From Thermoplasmatota archaeon (GTDB lineage: Archaea > Thermoplasmatota > Thermoplasmata > Thermoplasmatales > Thermoplasmataceae), in contig JAMCUL010000011.1 of the NCBI GenBank assembly GCA_023381355.1, positions 1 to 37,380 of the forward strand: a stretch of 37,380 nucleotides of DNA. The letters are read 5' to 3'. Both the position numbers and the translations under genes were made by a program. Shown in pieces: positions 18,287 to 25,621 of this stretch. Under the pieces are notes generated by a model, which was not told the origin of the DNA, did not search any database, and saw only the letters and a list, made by a program, of their open reading frames with translations. Within the stretch, counting starts at the first letter, position 1, and the number at the start of each line of letters is the position of its first letter.

Positions 18287-18503
18287 TCTCAATCCCCCTC
18301 ATTATCTCCATTATAGCAGAGAGCAGGAATGCCATCTCAGGGGAGATCATGCTCAGATCCATCTCTGCCGCATGGATCTTTCCCATGAGGATTATCTCCT
18401 CCATGACCTTCCTGTCCTCCTGCCTCATTGACGACGTCATCCTCCTCATCATTTCTCCCACCTGCTCAATAACCTGCCTTGACGTCGGGCTGTTTCTCCC
18501 CAT
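18279..18503 (-). CDS. Small helical protein of the polB2 operon
   Basis: Unrecognised 74-aa protein, Met- and Glu-rich and probably all helical (residues 9-72), with no membrane segment. The ATG at 18503 follows a near-perfect SD, GGGAGGTGAG, at 8-base spacing, so the start is solid. It begins 55 bases inside the upstream 163-aa gene and ends 8 bases inside polB2, so it bridges the two. Such strong coupling suggests a stoichiometric partner or adaptor of the polymerase; that is inference. Confidence 0.75.
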   Translation of the reverse strand: MGRNSPTSRQVIEQVGEMMRRMTSSMRQEDRKVMEEIILMGKIHAAEMDLSMISPEMAFLLSAIMEIMRGIENE

Positions 18504-18940
18504 TGTAACTTCTCACCTCCCTGTTTATCAGCATAAAATGCAATTCCCATCGTGTGGTTCATTCTCACCAAAGGTGAAGGCGCCCCTACAAGAAACAGGA
18601 ACACTTTAGTACCGTTCTGTCCAGGCCACAGTGGAAGCGTGTCAAGAAAGTAGTCGCTGTTCTCCTTTCCCCAGTCATCAAGTATACTGCTCCTGATTAT
18701 CATGCAGGAATCCATGTTAGATCCATCTCCCATGATCCTTACTATCTGGTGGGATGTGAGTATCCTCTGTATGAACCCATTCATCCTTCGCAACTTTTCC
18801 GTGAATGCATAATCAAGGATTATGCCGTCTGAAACAAGGATCCTGAACCCTTCGGACTGCTCAAAGATGCTGGTAACATTATCCCTGAGACTCTCTGAAA
18901 AGTTTGAGTATACCATGATCATCAAAGATCCCCTGTTCAT
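18449..18940 (-). CDS. First protein of the polB2 operon, possible degenerate RecA-like fold
   Basis: Unrecognised 163-aa protein. It shows alternating strands and helices (LMIMVYSNF, FRILVSDGIILDYA, KVFLFLVGAP) but no Walker A motif. Archaeal polB2 operons have been described with an inactivated RecA-family protein, and this could be a short version; the sequence does not prove it. The ATG at 18940 sits 26 bases after a TATA box, fitting a leaderless start of the operon. The last 55 bases overlap the next gene in another frame. Confidence 0.7.
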   Translation of the reverse strand: MNRGSLMIMVYSNFSESLRDNVTSIFEQSEGFRILVSDGIILDYAFTEKLRRMNGFIQRILTSHQIVRIMGDGSNMDSCMIIRSSILDDWGKENSDYFLDTLPLWPGQNGTKVFLFLVGAPSPLVRMNHTMGIAFYADKQGGEKLQWGETARRQGRLLSRWEK

Positions 18941-18961
18941 GTGGAAACAATCAGGTGTCAG

Positions 18962-18969
18962 TTTAAAAG
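18962..18969. promoter_or_regulatory. TATA box upstream of the polB2 operon, near-symmetric
   Basis: TTTAAAAG on plus, CTTTTAAA on minus. It is centred 26 bases before the ATG at 18940 (minus). Because it is almost palindromic it could also fire rightwards toward the small frame at 18998. No other element separates the two directions. Confidence 0.5.
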
Positions 18970-18997
18970 TGTTTTTGCATCAGAAAAAAATGAGCAA

Positions 18998-19117
18998 GTG
19001 AGTGTAAATACTGGCTCCCTGGACGATTCATATTTTCGTATTGGTCCCAGGCATGCCATGGAAAACGCATGGGTAAGAAAACGTGTGATAAAATATCTGA
19101 GTGGTAAAGGTGAATAG
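18998..19117 (+). CDS. Possible small protein, 39 aa
   Basis: A GTG-started frame, too short for most gene callers. Its translation has a protein-like composition, with SLDDSYFRIGPRHAMENAW followed by a basic tail (VRKRVIKYLSGKGE). It fills the gap between the polB2 promoter and the next gene's promoter. A TATA element lies 33 bases upstream. There is no SD and no family match by eye. An internal ATG at about 19058 would give only 19 residues. It may be chance. Confidence 0.3.
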   Translation: MSVNTGSLDDSYFRIGPRHAMENAWVRKRVIKYLSGKGE

Positions 19118-19150
19118 AATCGAGTACCCTTCAAAATAGAATGTTTCTAA

Positions 19151-19160
19151 AAAGATATAT
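19151..19160 (+). promoter_or_regulatory. TATA box, leaderless promoter for the 148-aa membrane protein
   Basis: AAAGATATAT, centred 26 bases before the ATG at 19182. No SD precedes that ATG. Confidence 0.5.
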
Positions 19161-19181
19161 CCCCTCGCGGAATCATGAATC

Positions 19182-19628
19182 ATGGAAGAGTGGGAAAAAT
19201 ATTCCAGAAATCTAGGGTATGGGGTACTTTTCACATTCATTCTGTTCTTCTCAATGCTGATTCTTCTGTTTCTCGGGTCACCTCAGGCAGCCTACGTTGC
19301 TTTTTTTAACATATATGGTCTTCTTGGATATGTTGTGATTGTTTTATCCATTGGCCTTTACGGGATATACCTGATCTGGGCATCCGTAGAGGAGATGAGA
19401 TCAATAAGGAACGAGGTTATCGGGAAGAGAATCAGGATCACTGGAACAAATCCACTTGGCTACCCTTACGGTTTCTACAAGGGGATGAGGGTTCTTTTCG
19501 ATGAGGAGCAGGCGGGAACTGGCGAAAAAACAGTCATAGCAGGAGGATTCAGGATGGATGGGACATGGCCGACTGGGCTGTATGTATATTCAGTGAAGAA
19601 TCAAGATGGGGATCGGGAAGAGGACTGA
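19182..19628 (+). CDS. Two-helix membrane protein with cytosolic domain
   Basis: No family recognised. The 148-aa product has two adjacent membrane helices (about 13-35 and 43-66). A soluble C-terminal domain (about 70-148) of short beta strands follows (GKRIRITGTN, GMRVLFDEE, KTVIAGGFR, GLYVYSV), resembling an OB- or NfeD-like barrel. The layout of helices plus a small barrel is seen in membrane-organising NfeD-type proteins, but the match is not firm. Confidence 0.65.
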   Translation: MEEWEKYSRNLGYGVLFTFILFFSMLILLFLGSPQAAYVAFFNIYGLLGYVVIVLSIGLYGIYLIWASVEEMRSIRNEVIGKRIRITGTNPLGYPYGFYKGMRVLFDEEQAGTGEKTVIAGGFRMDGTWPTGLYVYSVKNQDGDREED

Positions 19629-19708
19629 GACTGGCACATGTTATATGAAAATCTTTCTTCCTGCAAACAGGTAATGGCTGAATCTTAAAAAAATTTAAGA
19701 ATTGTGCA

Positions 19709-19717
19709 GTTATATTG
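19709..19717 (+). promoter_or_regulatory. TATA box, leaderless promoter of the 19739-24292 operon
   Basis: GTTATATTG, centred 26 bases before ATG 19739. It supports that start over an in-frame codon at 19715 lying on the box itself. Confidence 0.5.
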
Positions 19718-19738
19718 ATTCTATTGTCTAATCTTAAG

Positions 19739-20479
19739 ATGAACATAATATCCAGCGGAAGCAAGGGCAACTCAACAATAATATGGGATGATGAGGATGC
19801 GATTGTTATAGACTTTGGAATTTCCGCAAAGAGATTCAACGAAAGAGTTCAGGAAATAGATGCACATTTCGGGAATCTTTCAATAATAGTCACTCATGAA
19901 CATGGAGATCATGCCTCGGGTCTCCCGGTTGCATCAAGACGTATCAGGGGGGATATTTACCTGAGGGAAAAAACAAGAAATGCAATGAAATTTGACAGGT
20001 CATATTCCATGGGAGACGATCTTTGCATAGGAAATTTCTATATAAAAGCAATTCCAGTCTCCCACGACGCTGTGGATCCTGTGGGATATATAATAGAGAA
20101 CAGGGGGCGGAAGATAGCCTCCTTCTCAGATCTTGGGTTCTTCCCGATGGAATACGCCGATGAAATAATCGGTTCGGACATATTAGCTATTGAGGCAAAT
20201 CATGATAGTGAGATGCTCAGAACAGGTCCCTATTCAGAGCAATTGAAGCGCAGGATATCAAGCAACTACGGACATATGTCAAATGAGCAGGCAGCTCTTG
20301 CAATTGAGCAGCTGAGTGATAAGGACACAAGCATAGTTCTCATACACCTTTCAGACGAGAATAATACTCCTGAGATAGCTTATAACCACGTACGGGATCA
20401 TCTGGTCAACAGGGACATAAAATTCAGGAGAATCGAGTGTGCACGGCAGGTATACGGTTCCTCTGTATTTGAGGTGTAG
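19739..20479 (+). CDS. Metallo-beta-lactamase-fold hydrolase, YycJ/WalJ-like
   Basis: The 246-aa protein opens with MNIISSGSKGNSTII, typical of the YycJ/WalJ branch, then has the zinc-binding motif THEHGDHASGL (His53, His55, Asp57, His58). Further metal ligands are likely at PVSHDA and SDLGF, and a late His at VLIHLSDEN. Members of this branch are thought to be nucleases, but the substrate in archaea is unknown. It is the first gene of a five-gene operon; the next gene starts 5 bases after its stop. Confidence 0.82.
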   Translation: MNIISSGSKGNSTIIWDDEDAIVIDFGISAKRFNERVQEIDAHFGNLSIIVTHEHGDHASGLPVASRRIRGDIYLREKTRNAMKFDRSYSMGDDLCIGNFYIKAIPVSHDAVDPVGYIIENRGRKIASFSDLGFFPMEYADEIIGSDILAIEANHDSEMLRTGPYSEQLKRRISSNYGHMSNEQAALAIEQLSDKDTSIVLIHLSDENNTPEIAYNHVRDHLVNRDIKFRRIECARQVYGSSVFEV

Positions 20480-20483
20480 AATT

Positions 20484-21347
20484 ATGAATGAAATTGGTTT
20501 TGTTGGACTTGGCAGGATGGGTGAGCCAATAGTAAGGCATCTTGGCGAGAAGTTCATGGTCTCCTCGGTTTATAACAGGACATCCGGGAAGATTCCATCT
20601 GATCTTAAGCCAATAGCAAAATCATCTCCTCTTGAGGTTGCAGAAACATCTGGCATTATATTTGTAATGGTTACTGATTCTGAAGCCTCATCGGAAATTG
20701 TCAGCAGGATTATAGGCGGGCACATAAAAGACAGGCTGATAGTGGACATGTCCACAATATCATACAGGCAGAGCCTGAGAAATCATGAAGCAGTGACAAA
20801 ATCCGGGAATCACTATGTTGACTGCCCTGTTATCGGAAGTGTTCCAGCTGCAGTTTCCGGAAAGCTGGCTGCGGTTGCAGGAGGAAGGAGTGAGGATTTC
20901 TCACGGATCAAGGGGATGCTCCAGACATTCACTGCAAAACAGATATATGCAGGAAATGGAGGTGCAGGGATAGCACTGAAACTTGCGAACAACCTGGTGA
21001 TGGGGGCATCCATGGCAGCACTCTCTGAGGCAATTATAATGTCGGAGAACATGGGCATATCCCTTGACCTCATATCAGAAGCATTCCAGTCAGGAGGCGC
21101 AATGACAAGAATATTTGATCTCAAGAAGGATAAGATAAGGGAGGGGAACTTCGCCCCAGAATTTTCGCTCGGGCACCAGGTGAAGGATCTAAGGTATGCC
21201 ATGGAACTTGCCCAGGATATGGGGATACCTCACATTTCGCTCTCCTCTGTTGAATCAGAGTATTCCCTCGCAATTAACAGTGGAAAGGAGCTTGACATGT
21301 CATACATCCTGGAATTCCTCAGGAAGATGGGTTCTACAGATGAATGA
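20484..21347 (+). CDS. Beta-hydroxyacid dehydrogenase (3-hydroxyisobutyrate dehydrogenase family)
   Basis: An NAD(P)-dependent oxidoreductase of 287 aa. The Rossmann motif GLGRMG (8-13), the substrate-binding block DCPVIGSVPAAVSGKLAAVAGG around 112-133, and the catalytic Lys165 in ALKLANN are all visible. The family covers 3-hydroxyisobutyrate, tartronate semialdehyde and glyoxylate/succinic semialdehyde reductases; the exact substrate is not settled by sequence. ATG 20484 follows GAGGTG; upstream in-frame ATG 20439 lies inside the previous gene. It overlaps the next gene by 8 bases. Confidence 0.85.
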   Translation: MNEIGFVGLGRMGEPIVRHLGEKFMVSSVYNRTSGKIPSDLKPIAKSSPLEVAETSGIIFVMVTDSEASSEIVSRIIGGHIKDRLIVDMSTISYRQSLRNHEAVTKSGNHYVDCPVIGSVPAAVSGKLAAVAGGRSEDFSRIKGMLQTFTAKQIYAGNGGAGIALKLANNLVMGASMAALSEAIIMSENMGISLDLISEAFQSGGAMTRIFDLKKDKIREGNFAPEFSLGHQVKDLRYAMELAQDMGIPHISLSSVESEYSLAINSGKELDMSYILEFLRKMGSTDE

Positions 21348-22035
21348 TTATGCTGCCGCTTTAATGGTGACTGCCGGAATAATAACATTTGCATTCGCCT
21401 CCATCCAGGATCACAGGAAGAGGAGTGTGCACTTCCTGATATTTATGCCATTCATGATAGTGGTTAATGTATTCCTGCTCCTCACTTCCTCAAACCATGT
21501 TTTACTGCTTCTGGCAGACATTTTATGGGCTGTATTATTCCTCAATCCTGAAAAATGGACATTCCCGCTCCCGGTTGCACTCATATTCGGCACTGGCGTC
21601 ATCATTTTCTATCACAGCCCGGACGATGCAATAAACTGGATAGTCATGGGACTTTTTGCGTTCATGGGTACAGGTGAAAAGCTGTTTGGCATAGGGGACA
21701 TAAAGGGAATGGTATCAGTTGCACTTTCACTTTCGGCATTCTATCTCACATATGGAACATACTACATCATCACCATACCGGAAAATCTATTTCTGGTCAT
21801 CAACCTGGGCATTACATCTTCCGCAGCCCTTGTATGGGCAATGATCTATACATCAAGGACAACAGGAAGAATGGGCTATTTTGTGAGGTTTGACGGGGAT
21901 GTTGACAAGGTGAAATTCAGGGAGATCCAGAGAAATGGGTCAAGGCTTGTGTCATACAGGGTGCCATTCATGGAATTCATAATGGCTGCGTATATACTTA
22001 CGGTGATATCATGGGCGGTGGGTATTCCTCTATGA
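21340..22035 (+). CDS. A24-family prepilin/preflagellin peptidase
   Basis: A membrane aspartyl protease that cuts class III signal peptides of archaellins and pilins. The 231-aa product has several membrane helices and both catalytic aspartates: Asp24 in SIQDHRKR and Asp120 in the GxGD motif (FGIGDIKG). The C-terminal extension (about 180-231) is longer than in minimal FlaK/PibD proteins. ATG 21340 overlaps the end of the dehydrogenase gene; upstream in-frame codons lie wholly inside that gene. No pilus or archaellum genes are adjacent. Confidence 0.82.
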   Translation: MNDYAAALMVTAGIITFAFASIQDHRKRSVHFLIFMPFMIVVNVFLLLTSSNHVLLLLADILWAVLFLNPEKWTFPLPVALIFGTGVIIFYHSPDDAINWIVMGLFAFMGTGEKLFGIGDIKGMVSVALSLSAFYLTYGTYYIITIPENLFLVINLGITSSAALVWAMIYTSRTTGRMGYFVRFDGDVDKVKFREIQRNGSRLVSYRVPFMEFIMAAYILTVISWAVGIPL

Positions 22036-23282
22036 ATCCAGGTGGAAGATATGTGCTGGAAAACCTTGAAAGAACATACTCCTCATCTGGTGAGGGGTAT
22101 CTATCAGGTGAAGGTCAGGGGGATATAGAAATTACTGATTCTCCTGAAATCTACATATCAGGCGGAAAATTTGCAGGTCACATGGATCGCATGGACTCAA
22201 TTGACTGCTCCGGACTCATAGGAATACCGGGATTTGTAGATTCCCACACACATATGGTCTATGCAGGGGGAAGGGAGCAGGAGTTCGTGATGAGGGCAAG
22301 GGGCGTTTCATACCTTGAGCTCCTTGAGACTGGTAACGGTATCATGAGGACTGTCAGGGCAACCTCAGGATCCACGAAGGATCGAATTCTCAGGGAAACG
22401 ATGGAAAGGCTCATGATTCATGTGATCCATGGGGCGACAACAGTCGAGATGAAGACAGGTTATGGAATGAATCTGGAAAATGAGGAGAAGATGCTTGACG
22501 TCATGTATTCTGCCGAAAAGATTGCGGGTATAAGGATCATAAAGACACTTCTTCCAATGCATTCCAGGCCGCCGGTTAATTACGCCGGAGATTATGTTTC
22601 AGATTCAATCGAGATGATGAAGAGACTGAAGTCGAGGGCAGATTTTACGGATGTCTTCTGTGATCAGGGGGCATTTTCCGTGGAGGAAACTGCAAGGTAT
22701 CTGGAAGCATCAGAAAAGGAGCACATCCCCATACGTATTCATGCAGATGAGATCGCAAACATCGGTGCAACATCACTTGCTGAAAGGTTCAGGATCAGAT
22801 CTATGGATCATTTGCTGAAAACCGGAAATGAAGACCTGATGCATTTCACGAGGGGAGGAAGTGCGGCAACAATCCTTCCTGTAACTGCGTTTTCACTTGG
22901 AGAGGAATATGCAAGTGGCCGTGTCTTCATTGATCACGGGATTCCTGTATGCATTGCATCTGATGTATCTCCGCTCTCCCCTGTGCCAAACATGCAGTTT
23001 GCAGGGAACCTGGCCATAAGGAAGTGTGGAATGACTCCAGAAGAGGTGCTTACTGCATTGACATGCAACCCCGCAGTCTCCCTTAACGCAGGCGGGATCA
23101 CTGGAAGGATCCGTGACGGCATGTCCGCGGACATGCTTCTATTCAGGGCAAACTCATTAGAGGATATATTCTACAGATGGGAAACACTCATCCCTGAAAT
23201 CATAATATCCCAGGGGAGAATCATGAATATAAAAGAATTTTTTAGCAGTCTGTATATGAAGGAAGGTAATGATCGAGCATGA
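22032..23282 (+). CDS. hutI: Imidazolonepropionase
   Basis: HutI hydrolyses 4-imidazolone-5-propanoate to N-formimino-L-glutamate in histidine breakdown. The 416-aa protein shows the amidohydrolase metal motif DSHTHMVYAGGREQEF, the family block VSYLELLETGNGIMRTVRAT, MKTGYG, the ligand His in IHADEI, and SDVSPLSPVPNMQF near the active site. ATG 22032 overlaps the peptidase stop as ATGA. No other histidine-catabolism gene is in the window. Confidence 0.92.
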   Translation: MNPGGRYVLENLERTYSSSGEGYLSGEGQGDIEITDSPEIYISGGKFAGHMDRMDSIDCSGLIGIPGFVDSHTHMVYAGGREQEFVMRARGVSYLELLETGNGIMRTVRATSGSTKDRILRETMERLMIHVIHGATTVEMKTGYGMNLENEEKMLDVMYSAEKIAGIRIIKTLLPMHSRPPVNYAGDYVSDSIEMMKRLKSRADFTDVFCDQGAFSVEETARYLEASEKEHIPIRIHADEIANIGATSLAERFRIRSMDHLLKTGNEDLMHFTRGGSAATILPVTAFSLGEEYASGRVFIDHGIPVCIASDVSPLSPVPNMQFAGNLAIRKCGMTPEEVLTALTCNPAVSLNAGGITGRIRDGMSADMLLFRANSLEDIFYRWETLIPEIIISQGRIMNIKEFFSSLYMKEGNDRA

Positions 23283-24292
23283 CAAACTACATGGATCCAG
23301 GTAGGGTTATTTCAAGGCTAAAGGAGATGGGTGCAAAGAGGATTCTCCTCCAGCTCCCGGATGGCCTCAAGCCGCACGTGTTTGACTATTTCAATGAACT
23401 GTCCAGGAATTTTCAGGTCATAGTGAGTTCGGAAGGTTTCTTCGGTGCATGCGACACTGGAACAATGGATGAATATAAGGGAGTGGATGCAGTGGTACAG
23501 ATGGGACACACTGAAATCCCCAACGTCGATTATGGAATTCCAGTCATATTCGAGGAATATATCCATCCCCCTAGGGATGATTTTGATGGGCTGGATCAAT
23601 CACCCTTGAGGAACTCCGGCTACAGGAAAATAGGCATACTGTACTCGATACAGTACAGGGAAAGTGCCATGAAATTCAGGGAATTTCTTGAAAGGAATGG
23701 ATTCGAGACATCCATGGGAGAGAATGATGGAAGACTCAAATATCCGGGCCAGGTGCTTGGGTGCAACTACAGCCCGATTCACAGCAATGACAGGTGGGCT
23801 GACTGTCACATCATTCTATCCACCGGCACATTTCATTCAATGGGTGCACAGCTCGTCACAGATAAGGAGGTATTTCTCCTGGACATGAGCGAGCCATTCT
23901 CCCTTCATTCCATGAGGGCGGAGGCTGATAAGAGAATCAGACTCAGGTATGCAAACATGGCGCGGGCGATGGATGCAAAGAAATTCGTGATTGTGGTGGA
24001 CACCAAGGTAGGCCAGTTCAGGATCAAGCTTGCAGAGAAGATCAGGAATGAGATTGAGGATATGGGACGGAGCGCAATAATTGCATATGCAAACGAGTCA
24101 AACCCTATTGATTTCCAGAACATGAGGCCGGATTGCATAATTTTCACAGGATGCCCCCGGGTTGCAACAGATGACTTCATGAGATATGAGACACCAATAA
24201 TGACTGCCCAGGAGTTCCAGATGATCTTCAAGGGCAAGGGAAACGGAAAATATATCTTTGATGAGATAGTGAATGTTGACAGGATCAGCTGA
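23279..24292 (+). CDS. dph2: Diphthamide synthase subunit Dph2
   Basis: Dph2 transfers the 3-amino-3-carboxypropyl group of SAM to a histidine of elongation factor 2, using an unusual radical [4Fe-4S] enzyme. The 337-aa protein has the three widely spaced cluster cysteines: Cys58 (GACDTG), Cys162 (LGCNYS) and Cys292 (TGCPRVATDD). The RILLQLPDGLKP start is typical. Its ATG overlaps the hutI stop as ATGA, with GGAAGGT upstream. The last 8 bases overlap the convergent tRNA-modifying gene. Confidence 0.93.
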   Translation: MTNYMDPGRVISRLKEMGAKRILLQLPDGLKPHVFDYFNELSRNFQVIVSSEGFFGACDTGTMDEYKGVDAVVQMGHTEIPNVDYGIPVIFEEYIHPPRDDFDGLDQSPLRNSGYRKIGILYSIQYRESAMKFREFLERNGFETSMGENDGRLKYPGQVLGCNYSPIHSNDRWADCHIILSTGTFHSMGAQLVTDKEVFLLDMSEPFSLHSMRAEADKRIRLRYANMARAMDAKKFVIVVDTKVGQFRIKLAEKIRNEIEDMGRSAIIAYANESNPIDFQNMRPDCIIFTGCPRVATDDFMRYETPIMTAQEFQMIFKGKGNGKYIFDEIVNVDRIS

Positions 24293-25505
24293 CTGCTTTT
24301 CCGATAAGATATGTCGGTCCCGTTCCTACGATTTCTGCATTTACCCACGAATAGTTTTCAATTTTTCCGGGGACCACGACAGGCCTGTATGATTCATCCC
24401 TGCCAACACTTGTCTCATTCTTTCCGCTTTCGGTTATCAGTATCTTAACGGTCCTTCCCATGAGTGATTCATAGGATTCCTGTATCATCCTGTGGTGGAG
24501 ATCACTGTATTCCTGTGACCACCTCTTTATCAGGTTTGAGGAAGGCGTCTTCTTTCCAAAATCCTTTGTATACTGCCTCGGGCTGAACCTGGTTATATTC
24601 ACAATCTCGGGCCTTGATTCCTCTAGGAGATGGTATGTCCTCTCAAATGATTCCTCATCATCGCCAGGGTATCCTGCAATGATATCTGTTGATATGACCA
24701 TCCCTGGGAACTCATCACGGAATTTCTTCACTATCCTGAAATATGTTCCTGCGACATATTCCCTGTTCATGAGTTCAAGTATCCGGTCATCGCCGCTCTG
24801 GACGGGAATATGGAGGAATTTGAATACCCTGCTGCTCCTGTATGATTCCAGGAGCCTGCTGAGGATCTCATCAGTATTCTTTGGTTCCATCATTCCGACC
24901 CTCAGCATGAAGTCACCGGAAATTGATGTTATTGCATCGATCAGGTCCGGGAGCCTCACACCGATATCCTTCCCGTATGCTGCGGTATCGAGGGAGGATA
25001 TCCTGATTTCCCTCATGCCTCTTGAAACCTGCATAATGGCCTGTCCCCTTATCTTCTCAACAGGGCGGGAAAGGAGTTTTCCCCGTGCGATTCTTGAAAT
25101 GCAGTAGTTGCAGCTTCCCGTACATCCCTGGTTGATCGGTATGCCGTCGAGTATTGATGGTTCCCTTATCTCGATGCTGTCAAGTTTACCCCTGTACATG
25201 TCACGAAATTCTCCTGCGCTGATGACCTCCACATTCCTCTCCTTCAGGGATCCCATGGACACGGGAGGCAGGCACCCAATGACCATTGTTCTCCCTGAAT
25301 CTGCAAGTTCGCCAATACGCCTTATCATGTGATCCTCTGTCTTCTTTATGACAGCACAAGTACCAATTATCCGTATATCTGCGTCGTCCGGGTTCCCTGT
25401 GACAGTATCCCCATCCTTCATGATGCTGTTTGTGTAAAATCCAGTCTCAGATTTCTGAAGTGTACAACCGTAGGATTCCACATAAATTTTTCTTGGCATT
25501 TCCAT
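24285..25505 (-). CDS. Threonylcarbamoyladenosine tRNA methylthiotransferase (CDKAL1/MtaB-like)
   Basis: It adds a methylthio group to t6A37 of tRNA. The 406-aa product has the N-terminal MTTase domain with three Cys (ESYGCTLQKSE, GTCAVIKKTED, VIGCLPP), the radical SAM motif GCTGSCNYC (CxxxCxxC), and a C-terminal TRAM domain (about 345-406). The EPKNTDEIL and HIPVQSGDDRILELM blocks are typical. ATG 25505 is preferred over an in-frame upstream codon at 25547 because a TATA box lies 24 bases before it. Confidence 0.9.
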   Translation of the reverse strand: MEMPRKIYVESYGCTLQKSETGFYTNSIMKDGDTVTGNPDDADIRIIGTCAVIKKTEDHMIRRIGELADSGRTMVIGCLPPVSMGSLKERNVEVISAGEFRDMYRGKLDSIEIREPSILDGIPINQGCTGSCNYCISRIARGKLLSRPVEKIRGQAIMQVSRGMREIRISSLDTAAYGKDIGVRLPDLIDAITSISGDFMLRVGMMEPKNTDEILSRLLESYRSSRVFKFLHIPVQSGDDRILELMNREYVAGTYFRIVKKFRDEFPGMVISTDIIAGYPGDDEESFERTYHLLEESRPEIVNITRFSPRQYTKDFGKKTPSSNLIKRWSQEYSDLHHRMIQESYESLMGRTVKILITESGKNETSVGRDESYRPVVVPGKIENYSWVNAEIVGTGPTYLIGKAVS

Positions 25506-25523
25506 CAGACATATACAAAATGA

Positions 25524-25533
25524 TCTTAAAACT
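25524..25533 (-). promoter_or_regulatory. TATA box, leaderless promoter of the methylthiotransferase
   Basis: Minus strand AGTTTTAAGA, centred about 24 bases before ATG 25505. It falls inside the reading frame if the upstream codon at 25547 were used, which argues against that start. Confidence 0.45.
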
Positions 25534-25621
25534 TTTGAGTGATTCAACCTAACATATGAAGATGTTCTTCATGGAATTGATCTATGGATCCGGCATATCT
25601 GGGTACAATATGGGAAGGAGG

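Noticed and set aside
21196-21339. N-terminal extension of the A24 peptidase
   Set aside because: It lies wholly inside the dehydrogenase gene, and its translation is not hydrophobic or family-like. ATG 21340 with the 8-base overlap is the natural start.
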